From the NCBI GenBank assembly GCA_963513935.1, contig OY740774.1, positions 26,927,949-26,991,948 of the forward strand: a DNA stretch of 64,000 nucleotides, given 5' to 3'. A program made the position numbers and the translations under genes. Positions 11,936-22,144 of this stretch are shown piece by piece. This DNA is from Aphrophora alni (Eukaryota; Arthropoda; Insecta; Hemiptera; Aphrophoridae). Numbering within the stretch: position 1 is the stretch's first letter; each line of letters begins with the position of its first letter. A model generated the notes under the pieces. The model made no database searches, was not told where the DNA came from, and saw only the letters and a list, made by a program, of their open reading frames with translations.

Positions 11936-13821
11936 CAGGTATGTCAAAAACATATTTTATCCATATTCAATGTGACAAAGCGAAGAATTCAAATGATTGT
12001 TGAAAAACTTAAGTCAGGAAAAAACTTGAACGATTTGCGAGGTAAACACAGCAACCGCCCTCACAAAATAAAGGACGATGATATCACTTTGGCAAAACAA
12101 CACATTGCTAGCTTTCCATCCCAAGAAAGCCATTATGGGAGAAATTCTAGCAAAAAACTTTGCCTAAACCCAAACTTAACATATCTAAAATGCACGAGCT
12201 GTTCTTAAAAAAGTACCCAGAGTCTAAAATAAATCTTCACAAATACAGAATGATTTTTAATGAGGATTATAATCTCAGATTTGGTGTCCAAAGATCAGAC
12301 ACATGTACTGTATGTGACAAACTTTTTGTTCACTTATCTGCAGCTGATGACGAACAAACCAGAAATCGCATTATAAGGGAAACACAGCTGCACCATTTAA
12401 AAGCAGAAAAAGCATACAAAACTCTAAATGAAGATGTAGAAAATGCAAAAAATAATGACAATGTCATTGTTTTGTGTGTTGATCTTGAAACAGGTGTTGT
12501 TCACACCTAACCTCATGCACTCTGATGTTTATTATCAAAGGCAATATTCAAATTATAATTTGGCTATCCATAATATGGGCAGTAACGAGGTAACGATGAA
12601 CGTTTGGCACGAAACTATCGCTAAACGCGGTTCTGCTGAAATAAGTTCCTGTATTCTAAGATACATTTTGAAAACCTTTAACAAACTTAAACCTCACCAA
12701 CAACGCAGTCTTATTGTATGGTCAGATAGGTGCACTGGACAGAACAACAACTGGAAAATGATAGCATTATATCATTACCTTGTTTGCGCCAAGTATTTCA
12801 CTGAGGTCAATCAAAAGTTTTTAATGACCGGGCACAGCTTTCTTCCCTGTGACAGGGATTTTGCCCTCATTGAAAGATGCAAAAAAACAGCAACCCTTCA
12901 CGTACCTCAACACGTTTGGACAATGATTGAAACCGCTCGTCCTTCAAAACCATTTCATGTTGTGGTTATGGAACAGGATGATTTTATTGATTTGTCTCCA
13001 GCTGAACAGCAGTTGAATAAAAACTCCAAACTTATTAAAATTTGTCAAGGAAGATGGATTCAGATCCGATCAGACGATCCAAGCCAAATTCGTCTGAGAA
13101 AAACCCACAATCTTCTAGAGACATGGACAACAGATGTCATCCTAAAAAAACCTAGAGGTCGACATCCACCTCAACTTGAAACTTTGTATAAAGTGATTGA
13201 CCCCCTTGAGTTCCCAAAAATGTACGAGGGTCCTTTGCCAATATCTAAAGGAAAAAAAGATGATTTGCTGGCTATGTTAGAATTGCTACCTGAAGAGCAC
13301 AGACAGTTCTACCAAGAAATCCCAAGTGAATAAACAATATCAGTTTAAGACAAAAACTGTAGATTTTGTATGATTTGTTTACAAGATAATGTGTGTGTTC
13401 ATGTAGTTAATTAAAATGCAATAAATTGTAAAATAAAAGTCTTTCACTTACAGTTTGAAATTGTTTGTACCTCAACAATGACATCTTCCAGCTATTATAA
13501 CTTTATTCTTCATAAAACGTTCCAAATGCCAGTATTCCGGATTGCGATGTTTTAGTGGGAAAACGTTGCTTGTGCATATCATCTATGCTCAAGCAACGTT
13601 TTTCCACTACATTTGCACTTAAAATGTTAACAAATTAGTATTTAAGACTTTTATTTAGAAAAATCCTAAACATATTGTTTTGACTAGACTTATGAAGTAC
13701 ATCCTTAAAAAAAAAAAGGAAAGAATCTCAAACATTTAGCCACTTTAACGTTTTTTTTAGTTTCTGTAAAGTTAAAAAAACGGCGTTTGGAACGTTTTTC
13801 CGGGGAGCCATTCAATTGTCA

Positions 13822-14069
13822 ACCATTAAGACTATTCATCCGCGAAGAAATTGACCGAATAGACAAGTAGCCACAGAGGTTAATGAGCAACCATCGAACC
13901 AAAGGTCAAAGAGATTTTCATATGTTGGGATTGCGATGAACTAGGTCATTAGTATTGCAGTTTCCATTTTCCAAAACGACTTCGATGTTAGCTTCTGTTA
14001 GCGTTTTAGAGGACATTTTTCGGTTAAGGTGTTAACGGAAAAATCTAAGCAAAAAGAATATTTCTTTTA
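13822..14069. other. Unassigned sequence between two transposon remnants
   Basis: About 250 bp joined to the 860-950 region before the 954-13818 element inserted. It may be the decayed N-terminal half of the mariner-like gene that follows, but I cannot align it by eye. Confidence 0.3.
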
Positions 14070-14680
14070 TGCTAAATAAAATTGATGACAATCCGGTTTT
14101 TTTAAATCAGTTGTTTTTTGCAGATGAAGCAACGTTTCACATTAATGGTGGCGTTAATCGTCGCAACTGTCAAATATTGGGGATCACAACCTAACGAAAT
14201 TCTTGAGAACATACGAGACTCTCCAAAAGTGAGTGTGTGGTGCTGGTTATTTCATGATCAAGTTGTGGGCCTCTTATTAATTCGCTGAAAGAACAATTAC
14301 AGGGATAATCTATCTGGACAGGCTAGAACAATTTGGTTTCCTCAGCTCGAACAACAAACTGGACTTGTCATTTCTATGCAAGATGGAAATCTTTCCCCGT
14401 CACTAAAATCTATCTGTACGCTACGACCTCAACAACAGATTTCCTGATGGTTGGATTGGTAGAAGTGCGCCTATTCCTTGGCCCCCAGAAATCCAGACCT
14501 TACCCTTTTGGATTTCTTTTTCTGGGGTTACATTTAGAACATAGTTTAAGCGGACAATATTCGTGATTTGGTGCATCTGCAGAAGCACATCTCTGATGCT
14601 ATCACGAATGTACCCCAGAAATTAGTCAACCCACTTGGCATGAAATTGACTACAGATTTGATGTTTGCAGAGCAACAAAT
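14070..14680 (+). pseudogene. Tc1/mariner-superfamily transposase remnant
   Basis: Translation in shifting frames gives FFADEATFHINGGVNRRNC, then WGSQPNEILENIRDSPK, VWCWLFHDQVVG, FAERTITGIIYLD, QLEQQTGLVISMQDG, and RFPDGWIG with APIPWPP. These are the familiar blocks around the first and second catalytic Asp of mariner-like transposases found in many insects. The third acidic block (normally SPDLTPLDFF) is damaged. Several frameshifts and stops mean it is dead. The N-terminal helix-turn-helix half is not seen here. A related N-terminal half occurs on the other strand at 16860-17160. Confidence 0.7.
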
Positions 14681-14689
14681 GGATATCAC

Positions 14690-15217
14690 ATCAAAACTTA
14701 CTAAAACATCAAAAAAACTTCTTTTTTCTAGTACATTGTCAATATAAAAACATTAAACTAACTTTCATGCCCTAACTAACCTACAAATAACTGTTTCTCA
14801 TTAACCTACAAATACTTGTCACTCATATCCTCTGATTTAATACACCAGATCCTGATCCTATAAGTGGAATACGCTTCCACACCCTAACTAACCTACAAAC
14901 ACCTGTCTCTCATTTCCTCTGGTGGAATATACCAAATCCCACAAGTGGTATAAGCTTTCATACCCTAATTACCCTTTCGGCCCCGTTTATTGTATACACA
15001 AGTGGAGTATATCAGAGCCTACCAGATGATATCCATTCACACTCCTGAGGTATACTTGTGAAACACATAACCAGTGGTAAAATAGTCTAGTGGATTTAGA
15101 AAAATTGAAAATGAGGAAATATGACTTAAGCAACTATGTTGAAAATTTCCTATAATTAGTATGCCCAAGCATTGGCTACTAGGACAAACAAGTCGTTGAC
15201 TTAAGACAACTGAGAAG
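14690..15217. repeat. Degenerate ~100-bp direct repeat, 14.76-14.98 kb
   Basis: The phrase CCCTAACTAACCTACAAA recurs at about 14770 and 14881, a shorter form ends near 14970, with similar TCTCATTTCCTCTGGT-type followers. This is a short decayed repeat next to the 84-bp satellite. The rest of the stretch holds nothing I can name. Confidence 0.45.
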
Positions 15218-16640
15218 ACTTAATATATTAAGCAGCTTGTGTGACAAACACAATATTTATATATTTAGTAGACATCCAACACAGCTACATAATTTGTCCC
15301 CTTAATATATTAAGCAGCTAGTGTGATATCAACACAATATTTATATTAGTAGACATCCAAAACAGCTACATAATTTGTCCCTTTAATATATTAAGCAGCT
15401 AGTGTGACATCAACACAATATTTATATATTTAGTAGACATCCAACACAGCTACATAATTTGTCCCCTTAATATATTAAGCAGCTAGTGTGACATCAACAC
15501 AATATTTATATATTTAGTAGACATCCAACACAGCTACATAATTTGTCCCTTTATTATATTAAGCAGCTATCATGACATCAACACAATATTTATATATTTA
15601 GTTGACATCCAACACAGCTACTAAATTTGTCCCTTTAATATATTAAGCAGCTATCGTGACATCAACACAATATTTATATAATTAGTAGATATCCACCACA
15701 GCTACATAATTTGTCCCTTTATAAATATATTAAGCAGCTAGTGTGACATCAACACAATATTTATATATTTAGTAGACATCCAACACAGCTACATAATTTG
15801 TCCCTTTATTATATTAAGCATCTAGTGTGACATCAACACAATATTTATATATTTAGTAGACATCCAACACAGCTACATTATTTGTCCCTTTAATATATTA
15901 AGCAGGTAGTGTGACATCAACACAATATTTATATATTTAGTAGATAACCAACACAGCTACATAAGTTGTCCCCTTAATATATTAAGCAGCTAGTGTGACA
16001 TCAACACAATATTTATATATTTAGTAGACATCCACCACAGCTACATAATTTGTCCCATTAATATATTAAGCAGCTAGTGTGACATCAACACAATATTTAT
16101 ATATTCAGTAGACATCCAACACAGCTACATAATTTGTCCCTTTAATAAATTAAGCAGCTAGTGTGGCATCAACACAATATTTATATATTTAGTAGACATC
16201 CAACATAGCTACATAATTTGTCCCCTTAATTTATATTAAGCAGGTAGTGTGATATCAACTCAATATTTATATTAGTTGACATCCAACACAACTACATAAT
16301 TTGTCCTTTTAATTTATTAAGCAGCTAGTGTTACATCAACACAATATTTATATATTTTGTAGACATCCAACACAGCTACATAATTAGGTCTATATAATAT
16401 ATTAAGCAGCTAGTAACGTAAATCCAATATTTGAAAGATTAGTAGTCTTGAAACACAGCTAAACAATTAGATCTGTTAAGATATTAACCAGCTAATGACA
16501 TCAACACAATATTTACATTTTAGTAGACATCGAAACACAGCTAAATCATTAGCTCTATTAATATAATAAAATTGACATGATAACAGTTATATAGTTATTA
16601 ACTCTGTTAATAATATATTAAGCAAGGCATAACAAGGATC
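15218..16640. repeat. 84-bp satellite array, ~14 good copies plus decayed ones
   Basis: Unit ends (AATTTGTCCC) fall at 15300, 15381, 15465 and 15549, giving an 81-84 bp period that continues to about 16390. Each unit carries TATTAAGCAGCTAGTGTGAC, ATCAACACAATATTTATAT, TAGTAGACATCCAACACAGC and TACATAATTTGTCCC. Copies differ by a few bases and small indels; those after 16390 decay quickly. It is a classic tandem satellite or the expanded core of an old element, with no coding content. Confidence 0.9.
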
Positions 16641-16703
16641 AAATACCCTATTGAAAGTTTTGGTAGACATCAAAGAAAGTTACGTAATTATCTCTGTTAT
16701 ATA

Positions 16704-17304
16704 CAGGATGTTTCAAAAACAATATCAGAGTTTTAAGGCTTTGAAATTATTTATTAACTTACATTGATAAACATTTTATGAAATAAAAAGAATCAACTGA
16801 TTTTCTTTAAAGTGTTCTATGTAAGTGTAATTTGTAACAGCTGTACACGATAAGCACCCAGATGTAAGCATTTCCTTAAAATCCTTCACACAGACGGCAC
16901 TAGCATCTCTAATTTACGGCTAACCATACTAACAGATTTCTTTGGTCTATGCCCAAAAGCCTCTCACAAATTCAAAAAAAATTTCAGACAATCTTGGTCT
17001 TCTCATACTCTTTCCTTTACAAAGACAGCCAGTGCTTTCAAACTGATAATTAAATATGGAACGCATGTTCAACGGTAATTACAGATTTATTATTAACAAA
17101 TTGCAAACACAGAAGGCTTTCTATTCGGGGAGTCACCATCTTTTCTACTACCGCCTTCTAGTGAAAGGTATAGGAAACAAGTTTACGAGCATGCACATAA
17201 TGGCACCTTTGTCCTTTCATTCAAGCGTTAAATCATTACTGTACACCTCATGTAAGAAGTAAAGTGAACAAATAAAACCTCAACATTCTTTTTGAAACAC
17301 TCGG
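16704..17304 (-). mobile_element. Internally deleted mariner-like element inside the satellite
   Basis: About 600 bp with inverted ends CAGGATGTTTCAAAAACAAT (left) and CCGAGTGTTTCAAAAAGAAT (right, reverse complement), flanked by TA at 16702-16703 and 17305-17306, the mariner target duplication. The 84-bp satellite pattern continues on both sides (GTAATTATCTCTGTTATA then TTAAGCAACTACTTAACATC). Inside, on the minus strand, is the transposase N-terminus only; the catalytic half is missing. Confidence 0.7.
16860..17145 (-). pseudogene. Mariner-like transposase N-terminal remnant
   Basis: Minus-strand translation gives MVTPRIESLLCLQFVNNKSV and VITVEHAFHI, then in other frames blocks equivalent to TGCLCKG, RRPRLSE and VREAFG with RPKKS. 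These match the two helix-turn-helix DNA-binding segments and GRPR linker of Tc1/mariner transposases. It stops after the second HTH and runs directly into the 3' end of the element, so this is an internal deletion derivative. Confidence 0.6.
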
Positions 17305-17305
17305 T

Positions 17306-17395
17306 ATTAAGCAACTACTTAACATCAACTCAATATTTTAAATTATTGTAGACAAACATAGCCTTTATATAAAAGAGAATCTGAAAACACAGATA
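17306..17395. repeat. Continuation of the 84-bp satellite
   Basis: ATTAAGCAACTACTTAACATCAACTCAATATTTTAAATTATTGTAGACAAAC-type sequence (shown here only in outline) follows the satellite consensus, confirming that the mariner element landed in the array. Shorter echoes (ACCAACACAATATT) occur again at 22080-22100, after the first Tigger. Confidence 0.5.
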
Positions 17396-19690
17396 CCCAA
17401 TTGGGGATGATGGCACGTCCACACATTTTACTTACTTTGTATGTGGATATACTACAGATTATAATGTATATGGCGTTCCGACAGTTTCTGAAACTTGAAT
17501 AAGTAGAAGACCTTTTAGATGATCCGGAATTTTTGGAAACAAAAGAAAATGACACACACATTGATATTGTACAGCTACCCCCGGATAGAGTTGATCAATT
17601 ATCAGATTCAGAGGACATTAATGAAAATGCTTTAGATTCTGATACGGTTATGAGATGTTCCCGGGAAAATTTAAGTTCATGTTATTGAAGAGGGAGAGGT
17701 TTTAGGTGTCCCGGAATATTTGGAATCAGTTGAAAATGGCATACACAGGGATAGTGAACAGCAAACCCACGGTAAAGTTGATCAAATATCGGATTCCAAA
17801 GAAATTGATGAAAATGCATTAGCTGTCATTTCTGCTGTGACGAACGATCCCAATAAAAATGAATTTCAGGTTATAAAGAAAACACACAATGTAACAAAAT
17901 TGAAAAAAAAACGGAAACGAAACTTGCAAAAAAAGAACCAAAAGCGTAAGACTGCAAAACAGCTGAATAAAACCCAAACCAAAAAGTTGACAAGAAAAAA
18001 CCAGAAATTGAAACATCATGGGAAAAAACTGAACCAAATTTTGTACTGAATTTGCCTTCTGACGATTTCATATTAGAACACAGAGATAGAATCCGCCTAG
18101 AGCTAGAAAATAAAACTCCTGTTGAAGTTTTTGAAACTTTATTTTCATGAGGACTTAATGCAGCACATTGTAAACCAAAGTTTACTTTATGCTGTACAAA
18201 AGAATTGCCATGACTTTGAATTTACAACTGACTGGGGAAGTTTTTGGGAGTTTTATTATTTTCAGGCTATCATTCCCTTTCACAAGAACAATTATATTGG
18301 TGTGAAGATGAAGACATGTCAACTGATCGTGTACGAAAATGTTTGTCATGACACCGGTGGGTTGATATAAAAATAAATTTGCAATTCAATGATAACAATG
18401 ACATTCTACCTGACAACTAGGCCACGAAATGCTACAAGATTTTACCATTATGGTGTACTAAATAAGAACTTTTGTAAATTTGGAGTGTTCTCACAAAATT
18501 TAAGCATTGGTGAACAAATGGTGCGTTATTATGGACACCATTTTTTGAAGCAGTTCATTAGAGGAAAGCCAATTAGATTTGGTTTCAAGCAATGGGCTTT
18601 ATGCTGTGGAGAAACTGGCTACTTTTTCCACACGGAACTTTATGAAGGAAAACAAAGAGAAAATGAAGTGAAAGAAATGCCACCTTAGGTGCTTCTGTAA
18701 TATTGAGAAATGTGTTGTTAGTAGACAATCTACAGAACGATTCATTTTATTTTGACTTTTTTACAAGCTATGCACTAATGAAGAAACTCGCCGAAATGAA
18801 AGTTAGTGCAACAGGTACAGCTCAGCTTAGAATGATGAAGAAATGCTCACTAAAAAGTGACAAAATCATGAAAGCAGAAGAGAGAGACATGTATGCTTGT
18901 GCATTTGACCTGGAAAGTAATGTATTTGCTGTGCCGTGGAAGGACAATAACACTGTGAAAGTTATGTCAAACACTGGCGGACTGCATCCACTCCAAAAAG
19001 TTACCCGAAGGTCTAAGACTGAGAAGAGGCAAGTCAAAGTAGATCAACCTCACTGCATTGCTACTTATAATAAATCCATGGGTGGTGTTCATAGAATGGA
19101 TTGGTTCGTAAACAAGTATCATACAAAAATCAAAGGGAAAAAATGGTACTTTCGTATTTTCACTTACTTAGTTGATACAGCTTTGGTTAATGCTTACATT
19201 TTGTATTGTATGACAAACAAAAAAGTCTGCCTTCTTGACTTCAGATGGAGTGTTGCCAGAACCTATCTTGGAGTGTTGCTAAATCATCTATCTCTGACCC
19301 TCGGAATGCTGGCAGGCCATCACTTCCAAAGAAATCTATGAAGCGAGTAGAAGCTGCTGTGCGACTGGACCCAATTGGTCACATCCTTGAGTGGACGAAT
19401 GAAGGACAACAAAGGAAATGTGCTGTTTGTAAGAAGAATGCAAGAAAGCAATGTGCAAAATGCAATGTGGGACTCCACATCCCCTGTTTTACTGACTGGC
19501 ATAAGAAAAAACAGTAAGCTTGAAGACTGTAACTTTATTTTAGTTACTGTACATATCATTACTATATCATCCATTGATATTTATATCTCAGTTTTGTATT
19601 CAGTACACATTTATACCAATCAAAAATAAAGTTAAATGAAATTTATTGTTTGTAGTTATTCCCACTAAAATGCCATGATCCCCATTTGGG
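17396..19690 (+). mobile_element. Decayed piggyBac element 1
   Basis: The left end CCCAATTGGGGATGATGGCA (17396) is matched in reverse at 19672-19690 (CCCAAATGGGGATCATGGC read from the right). A second copy of that right-end motif stands at 19725-19743. Both begin CCC as piggyBac ends do. TTAA target sites are no longer visible at either side (GATA on the left). It contains one transposase pseudogene. Confidence 0.6.
17470..19517 (+). pseudogene. piggyBac transposase pseudogene
   Basis: The likely start is ATG 17470 (MAFRQFLKLE then a stop). Recognisable blocks follow in changing frames: PEFLETKENDTHIDIVQLPP, FETLFS, SGYHSLSQEQLYWCEDEDMS, NFCKFGVFSQNLSIGEQMV, RYYGHHFLKQFIRGKPIRFG, FKQWALCCGETGYFFHTELY, NTGGLHPLQKVTRRSKTEKR, YNKSMGGVHRMDWF, and the C-terminal Cys-rich domain (CAVCKKNARKQCAKCNVGLH). 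All three catalytic sites are damaged: the usual SIDE is SIGE, the Asn after the second Asp (FDN) is lost, and GGVDRMD is GGVHRMD. The acidic N-terminal block is present twice (17521-17650 and 17713-17840). A poly(A) signal lies near 19624. Confidence 0.85.
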
Positions 19691-19743
19691 ACTTTTCTTA
19701 AAAAATACAGTTTTCAACCAAAATGTCATGATCCCCATTTGAG

Positions 19744-19891
19744 ATTTTTTTTTTTTTTTAAGTTAGTTTTTTGGTAATAACATGTTAATAGGCTCGAAAA
19801 AAATATTGTTTACTGTTTAACATTAGTGTTTACAATAATTATAACTAAAACAAATTGTTTTTTAAATTCTGACATTTATTGGATTAAGATA
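19744..19891. other. AT-rich spacer between piggyBac and Tigger elements
   Basis: Poly-T and AT-rich sequence with nothing identifiable; its last 25 bases may be a decayed unit of the 84-bp satellite. Confidence 0.3.
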
Positions 19892-22070
19892 CAGTGGAAC
19901 CCGGATCAACCGAAACGGTTCCGTAAATAATTATAAGTACGTAATATATAAACAGCGAGGCGCTGCGCCGACCTTCTTTCTCCAGAAAGAGTGCCTACGT
20001 GACTTATCGGTGATGCGCGGCGATGTTTGACGTGTCCTTGAGAAATTCACGTCCCCACTCATCCCTTCCGGTCACCAACCTGGCAATTTCCCCATTCCCT
20101 GCCCTCAGTCACTGTCACAGTAGAGCTGTTAACGTGTTGCAGTAGTGTACCGTTTGTGATTAGCAAGTGTGTATGTTTTCGGGTGTTTTTATGTACAGTA
20201 GTGTAACCGTAAAGGTGTGTGTGTGTGCGATGGCATCGAAGCAAAAGCGTGTGGTTATTTCTTTTGCAGATAAATTAGCTGCTATCAAACAAGTTGAAGG
20301 AAGTTGTTTGCTAAAGAATGTTGCGGCTAATTACGGAGTTGGCGTGTCTACTGTCTCGGACTGGGTAAAATATAAACCTAAGTTTTTAGAGCAAGTCGTA
20401 AAAAATGCTAACAGAAAAACTTTGAAGACGTCAGATTTTGAGAAAGTTAATGAGGCCTTATTCATGTGGTTCACGCAACAAAGGGAAAAAGGCATGCCAC
20501 TAACAGGTCCCTTACTACAAGAAAAGGCTAAAATGTTAGCAGAGTTGTTAGGTGACGAAGGGAAAAGTTTATTGCCAGCTCAGGTTGGTTAGATCGCTTT
20601 AAAAAGAGGTATGGGATCCGTCAACTGAACTTGTGCGGTGAAAAGTTATCTGCTGATTCAGACGTGGTAGATGTTTTCAAAACATTGTTTGCAGACTACA
20701 CTCAAGGCTACGGTAAGTACCAAGTTTACAATGCCGATGAAACGGGCTTTAATTTTAAGATGTTGCCTAAAAAATCTCTAGCTTCAGCAACTGAAACATC
20801 TGCCCCCGGTCACAAAATGAAAAAGGAACGAATAACACTTCTCTTAGCTTCAAATGCCTTTGGCGCTCATAGGTTGCCACCAATGTGCATCGGCAAGTCA
20901 ATGAAACCTCGAGCTCTGAAGTATATTGTGCCAAACGCCTTGCCAGTGTTTTATAGAGCGCAAAAAATTGCCTGGATGTGCAGTGACTTATTTGAAGAAT
21001 AGTTTTTAAAACAGTTTGTGCCGCAAGTTGAAAAGTTTTTAGCTGAAAAAGGTTTGCCGAAAAAAGCTATTTTATTGATTGATAATGCGCCCTCGCATCC
21101 CAGTGAGTTAAAAAAAGACGATATTGTTGTTCGCTTTCTTCCCCCAAATGTCACTTGCCTTATTCAGCCTCTTGATCAAGGAGTGATCGAAACATTCAAA
21201 CAGCACTATTGAGGACTGTTGTTGAGAACTATCCTACAAGATTGCGAAACACAAAATAAACTGATTAATGACGTGCTGAAGGCAGTTAACATAAAACACG
21301 TGATTTATTGGTGTGCGGAGGCTTGGGCTAACATTAAAGATGAAATACTTCAAAGGTGCTGGAGGAAGATTTATGATGGACTAGACAAAGAAATTGAAAG
21401 TTTTGAAAATTTGACAGAGATGGTTCATAGGATTCCTGGATGTGGACATGAATCCAAGTGACGTGAACGAATGGGTCGTCGCCGAAGATTCTGATGAACT
21501 TTTCGACCAAGATATTGTAGTGGCAGTGTTGCAGCCAGCTGACAACGCAACAGAAAACAAAGCAGACAACGTGGATGACAAAATCGGCAAAGTGACACCT
21601 GACGACGGATTTAATGCATTAGAGGTAAGTCAAACAATACTGTATGGCCCAGACACAGAAATTTTAATAGAGATTCGTTTTTAAACAAGTTAAATTACAA
21701 TCACTTTTATTATTTTAGGTTGCCCTAAAATTTGTGGAACAATGCAGCGAGTCGACACCTACTTTGAAGTCCTTCTAATTAAAAGATGGTGGGACATCGC
21801 TGCTTGAAAACGAAGGACTTACGAAAAAGCAAACAAAAATCACTGATTTCTGTAATACGTAATGTACAATGCTTTATAGTATTTTCTAACCCATTATAAC
21901 ATTTTGTTGTACCTGAAATAAAACACTGTATTATATAGACATTGTTTGTAAATTCATTTTTCCTAAACACCATGTTAATAGGCTATTTTTAGCATATGAC
22001 GGTTTAACCGAAAAATTGGTTATCCGAAACGGCTCTCTCCCCTTTATTTCGGTTAACCGGGGTTCTACTG
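19892..22070 (+). mobile_element. Tigger/pogo element 1
   Basis: Left end CAGTGGAACCCGGATCAACC (19892) pairs with the right end, which reads CAGTAGAACCCCGGTTAACC in reverse from 22070. TA precedes the left end (19890-19891); the right flank is TG, probably a decayed TA. Size (2.18 kb) and ends fit pogo/Tigger elements. One transposase pseudogene with one intron lies inside. Confidence 0.8.
20230..21778 (+). pseudogene. Tigger/pogo transposase pseudogene
   Basis: Starts MASKQKRVVISFADKLAAIK, the CENP-B-type helix-turn-helix (VAANYGVGVSTVSDW follows). A frameshift at about 20583 moves on to GWLDRFKKRYGI. The DDE/D domain shows YNADETGFNFK (first Asp), [11 protein letters not shown] (second) and [15 protein letters not shown] (third). 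Breaks: TAG at 21000-21002 where Trp is expected, TGA at 21210-21212 where Arg is expected (CGA to TGA, a CpG change), and a frameshift near 21436. The acidic tail is spliced: exon ends GAG^GTAAGT at 21624, intron 21625-21718 ends TTTTAG, last exon VALKFVEQC... stops at 21776-21778. Decay is modest, so the element is not very old. Confidence 0.85.
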
Positions 22071-22144
22071 TGCTATTGATACCAACACAATATTAAAATT
22101 TTTAAATTATATCAAAAACACAATGTCAATTATTTTTGTTAATA
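22071..22144. repeat. Short AT-rich gap with satellite-like piece
   Basis: ACCAACACAATATTAAAA resembles the 84-bp satellite; otherwise featureless. Confidence 0.3.

Larger units (their letters stand above)
1159..13333 (+). pseudogene. Transposase-like gene with SDRCTGQNNN motif, interrupted
   Basis: Exon 1 is 1159-1326 (56 codons, donor GAG^GTAAGT), intron 1327-1453, exon 2 from 1454 with a Cys-rich start (DFTCSCTHEGCK). Exon 2 is cut at 1679 by the LTR element and resumes in phase at 11940 (VCQKHILSIFNVTKRR, then RGKHSNRPHKI and SFPSQESHYGR). Two single-base frameshifts follow, near 12178 and near 12490. The C-terminal 280 codons are open to the TAA at 13331-13333 and hold RSDTCTVCDKL, WSDRCTGQNNNWKM, MTGHSFLPCDRDFALIER and a basic C-terminus. 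This layout matches a protein family common in insect genomes and usually left uncharacterised (I believe catalogued as DUF7869). Candidate acidic catalytic residues are the Asp of LCVDL, the Asp of WSDRC and the Glu of ALIER, an RNase H-fold-like spacing. The copy is dead. Confidence 0.65.
954..13818 (+). mobile_element. DNA transposon with 28-bp TIRs, split by an LTR element
   Basis: The ends are exact inverted copies: CAATTGAATGGCTCCCCGG... runs inward from 954 to 981 and its reverse complement occupies 13791-13818. The bases outside both ends are TCA (951-953 and 13819-13821), a possible 3-bp target duplication. Inside lies one transposase gene (1159-13333) and a 10.26-kb nested retroelement. 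A sub-terminal 23-bp inverted repeat (13555-13577 with 13585-13607) resembles the TIR core (GGAAAAACGTTNCTTGTGC), and a related copy sits in the first intron at 1331-1351. Without the nested insertion the element would be about 2.6 kb. Superfamily is not settled from the ends alone. Confidence 0.75.

Noticed and set aside
14333..14566. 77-codon plus ORF
   Set aside because: It is an out-of-frame reading of the mariner-like pseudogene (QLEQQTGLVIS and PIPWPP lie in other frames).
15218..16640. CRISPR-like array
   Set aside because: There are no unique spacers: the entire 84-bp unit repeats, and the setting is eukaryotic.
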